Positions 8,749-16,783 of a stretch of 59,831 bases of DNA are shown here, one piece after another. The notes below the pieces were generated by a model. That model saw only the letters and a program-made list of their open reading frames with translations. It was not told the origin of the DNA and did no database searches. How positions within the stretch are numbered: position 1 is the stretch's first letter; each line of letters begins with the position of its first letter. Source of the stretch: Vibrio splendidus 12E03 (lineage in GTDB: Bacteria > Pseudomonadota > Gammaproteobacteria > Enterobacterales > Vibrionaceae); the NCBI RefSeq assembly GCF_000272105.2, contig NZ_AJZD02000207.1:4029-63859 (forward strand), given 5' to 3'. The position numbers and the translations under genes were made by a program.

Positions 8749-9978
8749 TTAGTGAAGTAGACGAGCACGGATTGTGCCTTCGATCTCTTTCAGTTTTAGC
8801 AGTGCTTCTTGTGAACGATCCGCTTCTACATCGATAACTACATAACCCATATCAGCCGCAGTCTGTAGATACTGACCCGCGATGTTGATGCCTTCTTCAG
8901 CGAAGATGGTGTTGATCTGCGTTAGGATACCTGGGCGGTTTTCGTGAATGTGCAGCAAACGAGACGTGCCCATGTGTAGTGGTAGAGATACTTCTGGGAA
9001 GTTAACACTTGATAGCGTAGAGCCGTTATCTGAGTATTTCGCTAGCTTGCCAGCCACTTCAACACCGATGTTCTCTTGCGCTTCCTGAGTTGAACCACCT
9101 ACGTGAGGTGTCAGAATCACGTTGTCGAACTGCATCAATGGTGACTCAAATGGGTCAGCATTGGTTTTTGGTTCAGTTGGGAAAACGTCGATCGCTGCAC
9201 CTGCAAGGTGACCAGAATCTAGAGCGCCACACAGAGCTGGAATGTCTACCACTGTGCCACGTGCTGCGTTGATAAAGATAGAGCCAGGCTTCATGCGCTC
9301 GAACTCTTCTTTACCCATCATGTTCTTAGTTTCGTTGGTTTCAGGGACGTGCAAAGAGATCACATCACACTTATTCAACAGTTCGGTCATGGTATGAACT
9401 TGCGTTGCATTACCTAAAGACAGCTTGTTTTCGATATCGTAGAAGTAAACGCGCATACCAAGGTTTTCCGCAATAATACCCAGTTGAGTACCAATGTGAC
9501 CGTAACCAATAATACCTAAACGCTTACCACGAGCTTCGTAAGAGTTGTCTGCACTCTTTTTCCAAATACCACGGTGCGCAAGAGCGTTCTTTTCTGGAAT
9601 GCCACGAAGTAGCAATAGAACCTGACCAAGAACTAGCTCAGCAACACTTCGAGTGTTTGAGAATGGTGCGTTGAACACAGGGATGCCGCGCTTTGCTGCC
9701 GCTTGAAGGTTGACTTGGTTAGTACCAATACAGAAACAACCAACTGCAACCAGTTTTTCAGCCGCATCAATCACTTCTTGGGAGATGTTTGTGCGAGAAC
9801 GGATACCAATGAAGTGAGCATCTTTAACTGCTTCAAGAAGTTCATCTTCCGGTAGCGAGCCTTTGTGGTACTCAATATTTGTGTAACCAGCAGCTTGCAG
9901 TACTTCTACAGAAGAAGGGTGAAGACCTTCTAGAAGTAGAATTTTTATTTTTTCTTTTTCCAGTGAAACTTTGGCCAT
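8749..9978 (-). CDS. serA: D-3-phosphoglycerate dehydrogenase
   Basis: First enzyme of serine synthesis: oxidises 3-phosphoglycerate to 3-phosphohydroxypyruvate with NAD. Domains in order: substrate-binding part, Rossmann NAD domain (GIIGYGHIGTQLG), catalytic region (NAARGTVVD, then TPHVGGSTQEA with the catalytic histidine), and a C-terminal ACT domain (HENRPGILTQIN), which in E. coli binds serine for feedback inhibition. 409 aa from ATG 9978, supported by AAGGA eight bases upstream; the frame extends eleven codons further but relatives begin MAKVSLEK. Downstream of rpiA, separated by a terminator. Confidence 0.96.
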   Translation of the reverse strand: MAKVSLEKEKIKILLLEGLHPSSVEVLQAAGYTNIEYHKGSLPEDELLEAVKDAHFIGIRSRTNISQEVIDAAEKLVAVGCFCIGTNQVNLQAAAKRGIPVFNAPFSNTRSVAELVLGQVLLLLRGIPEKNALAHRGIWKKSADNSYEARGKRLGIIGYGHIGTQLGIIAENLGMRVYFYDIENKLSLGNATQVHTMTELLNKCDVISLHVPETNETKNMMGKEEFERMKPGSIFINAARGTVVDIPALCGALDSGHLAGAAIDVFPTEPKTNADPFESPLMQFDNVILTPHVGGSTQEAQENIGVEVAGKLAKYSDNGSTLSSVNFPEVSLPLHMGTSRLLHIHENRPGILTQINTIFAEEGINIAGQYLQTAADMGYVVIDVEADRSQEALLKLKEIEGTIRARLLH

Positions 9979-10173
9979 TGTTCTCGTCCTTAAAATGGAA
10001 AGGTTGGGCAAATGCGGCGCACGTGCTACAAAATGGCTGAAAGGGGAACAAATTCACCACTTTGTTAGGAGACAAACGTTTTCCCTGTGCGTCTTCTGAA
10101 CAATAAAGTAACAAAAAAAAAATGTTTTGGGTAAGAAAATTACGGAATAAGACATAATTTTACAGGTATAAAG

Positions 10174-10201
10174 CAAAAAAAACGGCGCCCTTGGGCACCG
10201 T
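10174..10201 (-). terminator. Terminator after rpiA
   Basis: On the minus strand ACGGTGCCC and GGGCGCCGT form an eight to nine pair GC-rich stem with a tiny loop, followed by T8. It ends rpiA transcripts before serA. Confidence 0.9.
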
Positions 10202-10239
10202 ATGTAATGAAGTAACAGAAAAACTCAATCTTCTATTAT

Positions 10240-10896
10240 TTATTCTTCGATTTTTGCACCTTCTGGCGTGCCAGTGATAACCACATCAGCACCACGGTGA
10301 GCGAACAGACCAACCGTTACCACACCAGCAATACCATTGATGATATCTTCTAGTTGTTTCGGGTTTTCGATCGCCATGCCGTACACGTCTAGGATCATGT
10401 TGCCGTTATCGGTTGTGCAACCTTCGCGGTAAACCGGGTCACCACCAAGCTTTACTAGTTCACGTGCAACGTATGAACGCGCCATTGGAATCACTTCAAC
10501 AGGTAGTGGGAATTTACCCAACACATCAACTGCTTTAGTGCCGTCAACAATACACACAAACTTATCAGAGATAGCCGCTACGATTTTTTCACGAGTCAGA
10601 GCAGCACCGCCGCCTTTGATCATGTCGCGAGTTGGGTTGATTTCATCTGCGCCATCAACATAGATGTCTAGCTTAGCGACATCGTTACACTCATACACTT
10701 TGATCTCTAGCTCTTCTAGTCGTTGCGTTGAAGCAACAGAGCTTGAAACCGCACCTTTGATTTTGTCTTTCATTGTGCCTAGTGCGTCGATGAAGTGATT
10801 TACTGTAGAGCCAGTACCTACACCTACAATGCTGCCTTCTTCAACATATTGAAGTGCTGCCCAGCCAGCTGCTTTTTTCATTTCATCTTGAGTCAT
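10240..10896 (-). CDS. rpiA: Ribose-5-phosphate isomerase A
   Basis: Interconverts ribose 5-phosphate and ribulose 5-phosphate in the pentose phosphate pathway and so feeds PRPP and nucleotide synthesis. 218 aa, normal length. Family motifs: [14 protein letters not shown] (about 25-38), DGADEINP (about 81-88) and [13 protein letters not shown] (about 94-106). Starts at ATG 10896 after CAGGAGAAT. The upstream region carries three phased GTTAACGTTT repeats, listed separately. In the fau-rpiA-serA order shared with E. coli. Confidence 0.96.
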   Translation of the reverse strand: MTQDEMKKAAGWAALQYVEEGSIVGVGTGSTVNHFIDALGTMKDKIKGAVSSSVASTQRLEELEIKVYECNDVAKLDIYVDGADEINPTRDMIKGGGAALTREKIVAAISDKFVCIVDGTKAVDVLGKFPLPVEVIPMARSYVARELVKLGGDPVYREGCTTDNGNMILDVYGMAIENPKQLEDIINGIAGVVTVGLFAHRGADVVITGTPEGAKIEE

Positions 10897-10952
10897 GCCA
10901 TTCTCCTGAATAAGGTCTTGCGCTTTGAATTGATCGTTTGCGTAATGATGAA

Positions 10953-11001
10953 GTTAACGTTTAGATATTGAGTTAACGTTTCTATATCGAGGTTAACGTT
11001 T
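10953..11001. repeat. Three phased GTTAACGTTT direct repeats before rpiA
   Basis: Identical decamers at 10953-10962, 10972-10981 and 10992-11001, spaced 19 and 20 bases apart (about two helical turns). They lie 57-105 bases upstream of the rpiA start and just past the end of fau. Each contains GTTAAC and AACGTT palindromes. The regular spacing suggests a binding site for a protein on one face of the DNA. The function is inferred. Confidence 0.7.
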
Positions 11002-11020
11002 GCGGCGCGATTATAGCGCT

Positions 11021-11620
11021 TTAATGGTTGTTTTCCCATTGCCAAGTTTTACTCGGAGTCACGATTTGAGGTAACGGAATGTCCCAACCTTCAATTGGTA
11101 AGCGATCGACATGTTGGCAATCGTGAGCAAGGCCAATAGGTGTTGCGCCATTGCCCGTCTCGAACCACTTCGCCAAGGTGCGATCGTAATATCCGCCGCC
11201 CATGCCTAAGCGATGCCCTTGAGAGTCAAAGCCGACAAGGGGCGTAAGAATAAGGTCGAGTTGCTGGCAAGGTTTAACCAGCATCTGATTGAGCTGAGGT
11301 TCGACAATACCGTATTTATTCAAGACCGTCGGTGTTGTTGGCGAGTAGTGCAGAAACAGCAAGTGTCCGGCAGAGAAGGGGTGCAATACTGGTAAATAGG
11401 TTTGCTTACCTTGCGCCCATAACCATTCGATTAAAGGCTGGGTATCGAGTTCGCCATCAATGGAAATATAAAGAGCGATATGCTGAGCAGACTGAATCTC
11501 ATTGAGTTGAGAACACTGCTTAACTAAGTCTATACCGGATTGAGTTTGTTGGTCGCCAGATAAGGCATTGCGCTTGATACGGATCTGTTTGCGAAATTCG
11601 CTGCGTGTGAGCGTCTTCAT
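11021..11620 (-). CDS. fau: 5-formyltetrahydrofolate cyclo-ligase
   Basis: Converts 5-formyl-THF to 5,10-methenyl-THF with ATP, salvaging folate; known as YgfA in E. coli. 199 aa from ATG 11620 (MKTLTRSEFRKQIRIKRNAL). The diagnostic loop GMGGGYYDRTL is present near residue 135, and DSQGHRLG precedes it. The frame is open 24 codons further upstream, but that part is 6S RNA. No strong ribosome-binding site is seen before ATG 11620, as expected if the gene is translated from the tail of the 6S RNA transcript. The 6S-fau order is conserved in gamma-proteobacteria. Confidence 0.93.
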   Translation of the reverse strand: MKTLTRSEFRKQIRIKRNALSGDQQTQSGIDLVKQCSQLNEIQSAQHIALYISIDGELDTQPLIEWLWAQGKQTYLPVLHPFSAGHLLFLHYSPTTPTVLNKYGIVEPQLNQMLVKPCQQLDLILTPLVGFDSQGHRLGMGGGYYDRTLAKWFETGNGATPIGLAHDCQHVDRLPIEGWDIPLPQIVTPSKTWQWENNH

Positions 11621-11624
11621 AAGA

Positions 11625-11810
11625 AGGGATACCCCAAAGTGCCGTTGAGAATAGATGGCCCTTGAACCAGCGAGTTCAAGGCGGATCAGCAATGATTACC
11701 GTAGGCTTCTCGGCGGACCGAGCATGCTCAATAGCACTCAAGTACTAACCCTTAGGGATTGCTTATCGGCTCGGGGACGTGAATCCTCTGACAAACACTC
11801 CAGGGTAAAT
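11625..11810 (-). ncRNA. ssrS: 6S RNA
   Basis: Minus strand between zapA and fau, the conserved place of 6S RNA. It carries the recognisable central segment GAGCATGCTCGGTCCG followed by CGAGAAGCCT, a CCTTGAAC...GTTCAAGG hairpin, and the CCCCGAGCCGA segment on the 5' side. The ends pair: ACCCTGGAGTG (from 11806 down) with CACTTTGGGGT (11640 to 11630), eleven pairs including G-U, the closing stem. About 185 nt. 6S RNA mimics an open promoter and binds sigma-70 RNA polymerase in stationary phase. The exact ends are estimated. Confidence 0.92.
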
Positions 11811-11820
11811 TTTGTGTACG

Positions 11821-12129
11821 CTATTGCTGTCCGTGCTTAACTTTACTGAGGACATCTGAAAGTGATGTCGTGAGCTGTTCCATTCGCTCGGTCAGTGCGT
11901 TTTGTTCGTCGTTTGCTTCAAACTTCTTGGTTTGTAGCTCATAACAAATATTCAGAGCTGCGATCGTTAGCAGCTTCACTTCATTGGTTACCTTAGTACG
12001 TTCAGCCATCTCTTTCAATCGATTATCAAGATCGGCCGCCGCTGCAATCAATGACTCTTCTTGCCCTGGTGGACAATTCACTCGAGTCAGTTTTCCTAAT
12101 ATTTCAACGTCTACCGCTTGATTACTCAT
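11821..12129 (-). CDS. zapA: Cell division protein ZapA
   Basis: 102 aa. Cytoplasmic protein that cross-links FtsZ filaments and stabilises the Z ring. The N-terminal globular part (VDVEILGKLTRVNCPPGQEESL) and the long C-terminal coiled-coil helix (about residues 48-100) are typical. It starts MSNQAVDVEI at 12129. It ends about ten bases before the 6S RNA 5' end, so the 6S promoter must lie inside the 3' part of zapA, the same layout as in E. coli. Divergent from ygfB. Confidence 0.95.
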   Translation of the reverse strand: MSNQAVDVEILGKLTRVNCPPGQEESLIAAAADLDNRLKEMAERTKVTNEVKLLTIAALNICYELQTKKFEANDEQNALTERMEQLTTSLSDVLSKVKHGQQ

Positions 12130-12437
12130 GATGGATGAACTCTTTAACGCGCTATTTTAAGGCTGTTGCCCTTCGCCATTTTTTGAGAAAGAAAAAGTGC
12201 AAGTACCGATGAGGAAGCAATCTCCTCTGAGGGAGAAACTATAGGTAAACCGCTATTAAGATTCAAGCTTTTCAGAGTGACTGTTTGTAAATGAGAGCTT
12301 GAGCACACAGTAATTCAGCAAATTGAACAATTGATAGTCAGTCATCCTTCAATTGCTGGGGATCGATGCTTACCAGAATTGGGGTGAAGTGGTACGATTA
12401 TACTATCGATATAAAGAATAACTGAGCGAGCTATCTG
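12130..12437. promoter_or_regulatory. Divergent control region zapA/ygfB
   Basis: 308 bases without a gene. It must carry the promoters for zapA (minus) and ygfB (plus). TTATACT near 12398-12404 is a plausible -10 for ygfB, but a -35 at proper spacing is not clear. No RNA or terminator was seen. Confidence 0.4.
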
Positions 12438-13013
12438 ATGAGCGAAACTACTTTACCTGACTACCTAACGGTTGCGACTGAACTTCAATCGGCAAGTCTA
12501 GCCGTAACCCCTGCTGAGATGCATGGTTTATTAACGGGTATGTTAAGCGGAGGCTTAAACCTTGCAGATAAAAGCTGGCAACCACTGATCTTCGATTACA
12601 CCAATGAAGGTATGGGCTGGCCAGATCGCGCGCTAACGCTAGCGGAAGCAACACTAAAAGTCACAACCAGTGAAATCACAGGCTCAGGCATGGAACTGTC
12701 TATGTTACTGCCAGATGAAGATGCAAGCGCGAGCGTGTTTGATCTTGCTGATGGTGTGTCTGATTGGATTAACCATTTCATCTCTGGATTAGGTCTTGTT
12801 GGCGCTCAATTGAACAAAGCATCTGAAGGTACGAAAGAAGCATTGGCTGATCTTGAAGAGATGGCGAAGCTAGGCATTGACGAAGAAGATGATCTGGAAG
12901 AGCAAGCACAACTTCTAGAACACGTTATTGAGCACGTAAAAGCGTGTGCATTAACGATTCATGCTGAATTTGGTGCTCGCCCATCTGAAGATGCGGCGCC
13001 AACCATTCACTAA
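12438..13013 (+). CDS. ygfB: UPF0149 family protein YgfB
   Basis: 191 aa, acidic, mostly helical. Family features: [15 protein letters not shown] near residue 26, then [16 protein letters not shown] (about 100-115). The function is not settled; in Pseudomonas YgfB has been linked to control of a cell-wall amidase and beta-lactam tolerance, which I recall from the literature and which need not hold here. First gene of the cluster with ubiH and ubiI, 20 bases before ubiH. In E. coli pepP lies between them; here it does not. Confidence 0.88.
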   Translation: MSETTLPDYLTVATELQSASLAVTPAEMHGLLTGMLSGGLNLADKSWQPLIFDYTNEGMGWPDRALTLAEATLKVTTSEITGSGMELSMLLPDEDASASVFDLADGVSDWINHFISGLGLVGAQLNKASEGTKEALADLEEMAKLGIDEEDDLEEQAQLLEHVIEHVKACALTIHAEFGARPSEDAAPTIH

Positions 13014-13033
13014 TCGTTTGTCGGTTTGAGGTT

Positions 13034-14215
13034 ATGATGGCTCAATATGATGTTGTAATTGCTGGTGGCGCAATGGCGGGGGCAACTCTGGCTCTTGCTT
13101 TGAATCACCTAAGCCAAGGTTCGTTGTCGATTGCGGTCGTTGAGCCTTATCAGGTTGATCATCAAGCTCACCCTGGGTTTGATTCTCGTTCGATCGCTTT
13201 GTCTTACGGCACGGTACAGATCCTTGACTCTCTGCACTTGTGGCAATCTATTGCTCCTGTCGCGACCCCGATTAAAGATATTCATGTATCAGATCGTGGG
13301 CATGCTGGAATGACGGATATCTACAGTGAAGAACTGGCTGTAGATGCGCTTGGCTATGTGGTCGAGTTAGCAGATGTAGGTCGAATCTATCAGCAGAAGC
13401 TGGAATCAGAAGCGGCAATTACGATGCTGTGTCCGGACTCGGTAGCGAAAATTGAGCGCAGTGAGTCACTGACGACTATCGAACTCAACAGTGGGCAAAC
13501 CATAACGACTAAGTTACTGGTTGCGGCTGACGGTGCAATCTCAACCTGTTGTCAGCAACTCAATATCCCACTGAATGAACATGACTTTGAACAGGTTGCT
13601 ATGATTGCCAATATCGTGGCGAGCGAACCCCATCAAGGTCGCGCATTTGAGCGTTTTACCCATCATGGGCCAGTCGCTCTATTGCCGATGAGTGATAACC
13701 GTTTGTCTCTGGTTTGGTGTTTACCGCCGGAGCAAGTCGATAAAGTTATGGCTTTTAACGACGACGAATTCCTTGAGCAGCTTCAGAGCGATTTTGGTTG
13801 GCGACTTGGCCGATTAGAGAAAGTCGGCAAGCGTGCGAGCTATCCACTGATTCTTCGTCACCGACAGCAAAATATCTCTCATCGATTTGCCATTGTTGGT
13901 AATGCTGCTCAAACGCTTCACCCCATTGCGGGGCAAGGCTTTAACCTAGGTATCCGAGACGTGGCTTCCTTGGCAGAAGAGTTGTGTACTCAGTTGGATG
14001 ATGTGGGTCGTTACCGTGGTCTTGTTAACTTTAGAAAACGTAGAGAACAAGATAGAGACGCAACGATCACGTTGACTTCAAGCCTAGTTCACCTGTTCTC
14101 AAACGATTTTATGACCGCTCGCATTGGGCGTAATCTTGGGTTAGCCGTAATAGATAACCTTCCACCACTTAAAGGTCCACTTTTGCGTCATACGCTTGGC
14201 CTAGTAGAAAGATAA
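13034..14215 (+). CDS. ubiH: 2-octaprenyl-6-methoxyphenol hydroxylase UbiH
   Basis: FAD-dependent monooxygenase of aerobic ubiquinone synthesis, hydroxylating ring carbon C1. 393 aa. The FAD-binding GxGxxG-type motif is at the start (VVIAGGAMAGATLALAL; the first Gly of the motif is Ala-flanked), the DG motif is in the middle (VAADGAIS), and the second FAD motif is near the end (GNAAQTLHPIAGQGFNLG). ATG codons at 13034 and 13037 are both possible, following GAGG. Eleven bases upstream of ubiI, so probably co-translated with its paralogue. Confidence 0.93.
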   Translation: MMAQYDVVIAGGAMAGATLALALNHLSQGSLSIAVVEPYQVDHQAHPGFDSRSIALSYGTVQILDSLHLWQSIAPVATPIKDIHVSDRGHAGMTDIYSEELAVDALGYVVELADVGRIYQQKLESEAAITMLCPDSVAKIERSESLTTIELNSGQTITTKLLVAADGAISTCCQQLNIPLNEHDFEQVAMIANIVASEPHQGRAFERFTHHGPVALLPMSDNRLSLVWCLPPEQVDKVMAFNDDEFLEQLQSDFGWRLGRLEKVGKRASYPLILRHRQQNISHRFAIVGNAAQTLHPIAGQGFNLGIRDVASLAEELCTQLDDVGRYRGLVNFRKRREQDRDATITLTSSLVHLFSNDFMTARIGRNLGLAVIDNLPPLKGPLLRHTLGLVER

Positions 14216-14226
14216 GGTAATAAATA

Positions 14227-15450
14227 ATGATGCAAAGTGTTGATATCGCGATTGTTGGTGGTGGCATGGTTGGCTTAGCGCTTGCTGCTGCCCTGAAAGA
14301 CAGTGACCTAAGAATTGCTGTCATTGAAGGTAGAGCTCCCAGCGAAGGGCTTAGTGAGCTGCCTGACGTACGTGTATCCGCGTTGAGTCGTTCTAGTGAA
14401 GTGATTCTTCGCAACCTAGGTGCATGGCAAGGTATCGAACAAAGACGTGCAGCACCGTATCAAGCGATGGAAGTGTGGGAGCAAGACAGCTTTGCCCGTA
14501 TTGAGTTTGACTCGACACGCTTGGCTCAGCCGAACTTGGGTCATATCGTTGAAAACCGTGTGATTCAATTAGCGCTGCTTGATCAGGTTAAGAAGCAAGA
14601 CAACGTCAGCCTGTATATGCCCGCAACGTGTAAAACGATGGCGATTGGTGAAAGTGAAGCTTGGTTAACATTGGACAATGGTCAAGCACTGACAGCTAAG
14701 TTAGTTGTTGGAGCAGACGGCGCAAACTCTTGGGTTCGTAAGCAGCAAGATATCCCATTAACACATTGGGATTACGGACACAGTGCGATTGTCGCGAACA
14801 TCAAAACCACAGAGCCGCACCACAGCGTTGCTCGTCAAATATTCACACCTCAAGGCCCATTGGCATTTCTACCAATGCAACCAAGCCACATGAGCTCGAT
14901 TGTTTGGTCTACGGAACCAAATCGTGCCGAGAAGTTGGTATCCATGTCGGATACTGATTTTAATAAGCAGCTAACGGCAGAGTTCGACTCAAAGCTTGGA
15001 TTATGCGAAGTGGTTGGTGACCGTTTTGCATTCCCACTACGCATGCGTTATGCACGTGACTTTGCGGTAGAGCGTGTGGCTTTGGTTGGTGATGCTGCTC
15101 ATACCATTCATCCATTAGCGGGGCAGGGCGTTAACCTTGGCCTATTAGACGCAGCAAGCTTAGCACAAGAGCTGTTAAAGCTATGGACTGCGGGTGAGGA
15201 CATTGGCACCAAGCGTAATCTTCGCGGCTACGAGCGCTGGAGAAAAGCAGAGGCGGCGAAAATGATTGCTTCAATGCAGGGCTTTAAAGACCTGTTTGAA
15301 GGCGATAACCCAGCTAAGAAGCTGATTCGTGGTATCGGTATGAAGCTAGCAGGTCAATTACCGGGTGCGAAAGATGAGATCATGAAGCGCGCACTGGGTT
15401 TATCTGGCAATCTTCCTGATTTAGCTAAGCGTCCAGTGACTCATCGATAG
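14227..15450 (+). CDS. ubiI: 2-octaprenylphenol hydroxylase UbiI (VisC)
   Basis: Paralogue of UbiH, the C5 hydroxylase of ubiquinone synthesis. 407 aa. FAD motifs: IAIVGGGMVGLALAAAL at the start, VGADGANSWVR in the middle, VGDAAHTIHPLAGQGVNLG towards the C-terminus. It follows ubiH in the same order as in E. coli and ends at a strong terminator. UbiI versus UbiH is assigned by order and by the typical C-terminal motif, so the exact regiospecificity is inferred. Confidence 0.92.
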   Translation: MMQSVDIAIVGGGMVGLALAAALKDSDLRIAVIEGRAPSEGLSELPDVRVSALSRSSEVILRNLGAWQGIEQRRAAPYQAMEVWEQDSFARIEFDSTRLAQPNLGHIVENRVIQLALLDQVKKQDNVSLYMPATCKTMAIGESEAWLTLDNGQALTAKLVVGADGANSWVRKQQDIPLTHWDYGHSAIVANIKTTEPHHSVARQIFTPQGPLAFLPMQPSHMSSIVWSTEPNRAEKLVSMSDTDFNKQLTAEFDSKLGLCEVVGDRFAFPLRMRYARDFAVERVALVGDAAHTIHPLAGQGVNLGLLDAASLAQELLKLWTAGEDIGTKRNLRGYERWRKAEAAKMIASMQGFKDLFEGDNPAKKLIRGIGMKLAGQLPGAKDEIMKRALGLSGNLPDLAKRPVTHR

Positions 15451-15491
15451 TGACATAGTGTTCTGGTGATTTATCGAATCATCATTGATAC

Positions 15492-15531
15492 GAAAAAAGG
15501 GTTGGCATAATGCCAACCCTTTTTGTTTTTA
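15492..15531 (+). terminator. Bidirectional terminator between ubiI and ytfK
   Basis: AAAAAAGGGTTGGCA and TGCCAACCCTTTTT arms, A-run before and T-run after. It serves ubiI and the convergent ytfK. Confidence 0.92.
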
Positions 15532-15549
15532 ATTCTGTAGGTAATCAGG

Positions 15550-15756
15550 TCATGCGTACGCGCAGCGCAGTTTCATGATTTCACTATTTATTTCTTTCAC
15601 TGTTTGAAAGTGACGTTTTTCTGCTCGGTCTGGTAGCACTAGCTTACCGTTATCAAACTCAAATTTTCCGACGCCGTAAATGTAGATTCGTCCTTTGAAA
15701 AGTCGACTTACATGTTTAGCAATCATACTCGGTGTATAGCGCTTAAACAGTCTCAT
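15550..15756 (-). CDS. ytfK: YtfK-like (DUF1107) protein, possible (p)ppGpp stimulator
   Basis: 68 aa, the same length as E. coli YtfK and alignable with it from memory: RLFKRYTPSMIAKHVSRLFKGRIYI against a similar basic N-terminus, then GVGKFEFDNGKL. In E. coli YtfK binds SpoT and tilts it towards (p)ppGpp synthesis under phosphate or fatty-acid starvation; the same role here is inference. Start ATG 15756 with AAGGA nine bases before it. A minus-strand TATAAT lies at 15790-15795. Stands alone; relA is on the same window but unlinked. Confidence 0.85.
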   Translation of the reverse strand: MRLFKRYTPSMIAKHVSRLFKGRIYIYGVGKFEFDNGKLVLPDRAEKRHFQTVKEINSEIMKLRCAYA

Positions 15757-16045
15757 TCTTAATTATCCTTATATTTACCTAGCCTGCATATTATAGAAAA
15801 ACTCCGAGATAATAATTGTGATAAGCATGGAGTAATATGCAGTAGAGTTGACGTTAATTAGATATTTGTGCTGTTCTAAGCACTTTCTTCAGTAAACATC
15901 TATTTTTACGTGAGCTCCTCCCCAAAATAATACTGAGTAGTGAACTACCGTGAACTTTCCTGTTCGTATTAAGCAGTGATAATGTTACAAGTATAAGAAT
16001 AGGCGGGATTTTTTTGTTTGTGTAATCAAATTGTAAATTTTGGAC
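15757..16045. other. AT-rich spacer upstream of ytfK
   Basis: About 290 bases. Apart from the likely ytfK -10 (TATAAT on the minus strand, 15790-15795) I see no frame with a ribosome-binding site and no strong dyad. Confidence 0.4.
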
Positions 16046-16070
16046 AAAAAAAAGCCCGTCTAAAACGGGC
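16046..16070 (-). terminator. Minus-strand terminator, possibly of a small RNA
   Basis: On the minus strand GCCCGT and ACGGGC arms with a five-base loop are followed by T8. It is about 250 bases beyond the stop of the YbaK-like gene, so it ends either a long 3' UTR or a separate small RNA from 16071-16317. Confidence 0.8.
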
Positions 16071-16317
16071 GAATAGTCACAGATGCATTACACAAAAGTG
16101 GATACTGATGTTACTCAGTGGATTCACTTGTACTGATTTGCTTAATAGCTAGTCAGTAAATTTACAATAACGCAAATTTAACCTTGTGACTACTTATGCT
16201 TTTATTTTGAGTAACTATTTATTAGGGGTGTGTTCTTCTTATGACGAAGTTCACACTAAAAATGTACTCAATGAAATACTTAAATGAAGTTTGCGAAGCA
16301 TGATCTGATCGAAGTGA

Positions 16318-16779
16318 TTATCGACTGATGTCAGCGACGGTCGGAGCACATAGCGCCATAAGATCATTGAGATCCAACGCAACGCCAGCCATTCGATCAC
16401 CCGAGCTAATGGTAATGGTCGAGTTGTTCTGAATGGAAGGATCAAAAATGATCGGCATGTGTTTCTTTAGAGCGAGCGGACCCACACAACCCACTTTAAA
16501 GCCAGTGATCGCTTCAACATCAGCGAGCGACACGCAGGTCATTCGACGACAATTCAGTACCGAGCGTACTTTCTTGGGGTCGACAGAGCGATCGCCAGAT
16601 GTACAGGCTAACGCATACTGGTTGCCCATATCCTTGAGCAGGATGCACTTCACCATTTGAGAGGCGTCGATGCCTCGCTCTTGTGCGGTTTCTTCGATGC
16701 TGGTGGTTGGCTTGCTTTGCATCAGCAGGCGATAATTCACCTGCTGTTGATCCAGCCATTGTGTAATCAGCGTTTCCAC
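16318..16779 (-). CDS. YbaK/EbsC-type aminoacyl-tRNA deacylase
   Basis: 153 aa from GTG 16779. This family hydrolyses mischarged tRNA (for example Cys-tRNA-Pro) in trans. Seen: a conserved lysine in MVKCILLKD, which may correspond to the catalytic-site lysine of YbaK, then DPKKVRSVL, GFKVGCVGPLALKKHMPI and SSGDRMAGVALDLNDL, which match the YbaK fold pattern. The GTG start is chosen because it comes four bases after the ygfZ stop, as expected for coupled translation; the longer frame would overlap ygfZ by 86 bases. The precise tRNA substrate cannot be read from the sequence. Confidence 0.82.
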   Translation of the reverse strand: METLITQWLDQQQVNYRLLMQSKPTTSIEETAQERGIDASQMVKCILLKDMGNQYALACTSGDRSVDPKKVRSVLNCRRMTCVSLADVEAITGFKVGCVGPLALKKHMPIIFDPSIQNNSTITISSGDRMAGVALDLNDLMALCAPTVADISR

Positions 16780-16783
16780 GTGG

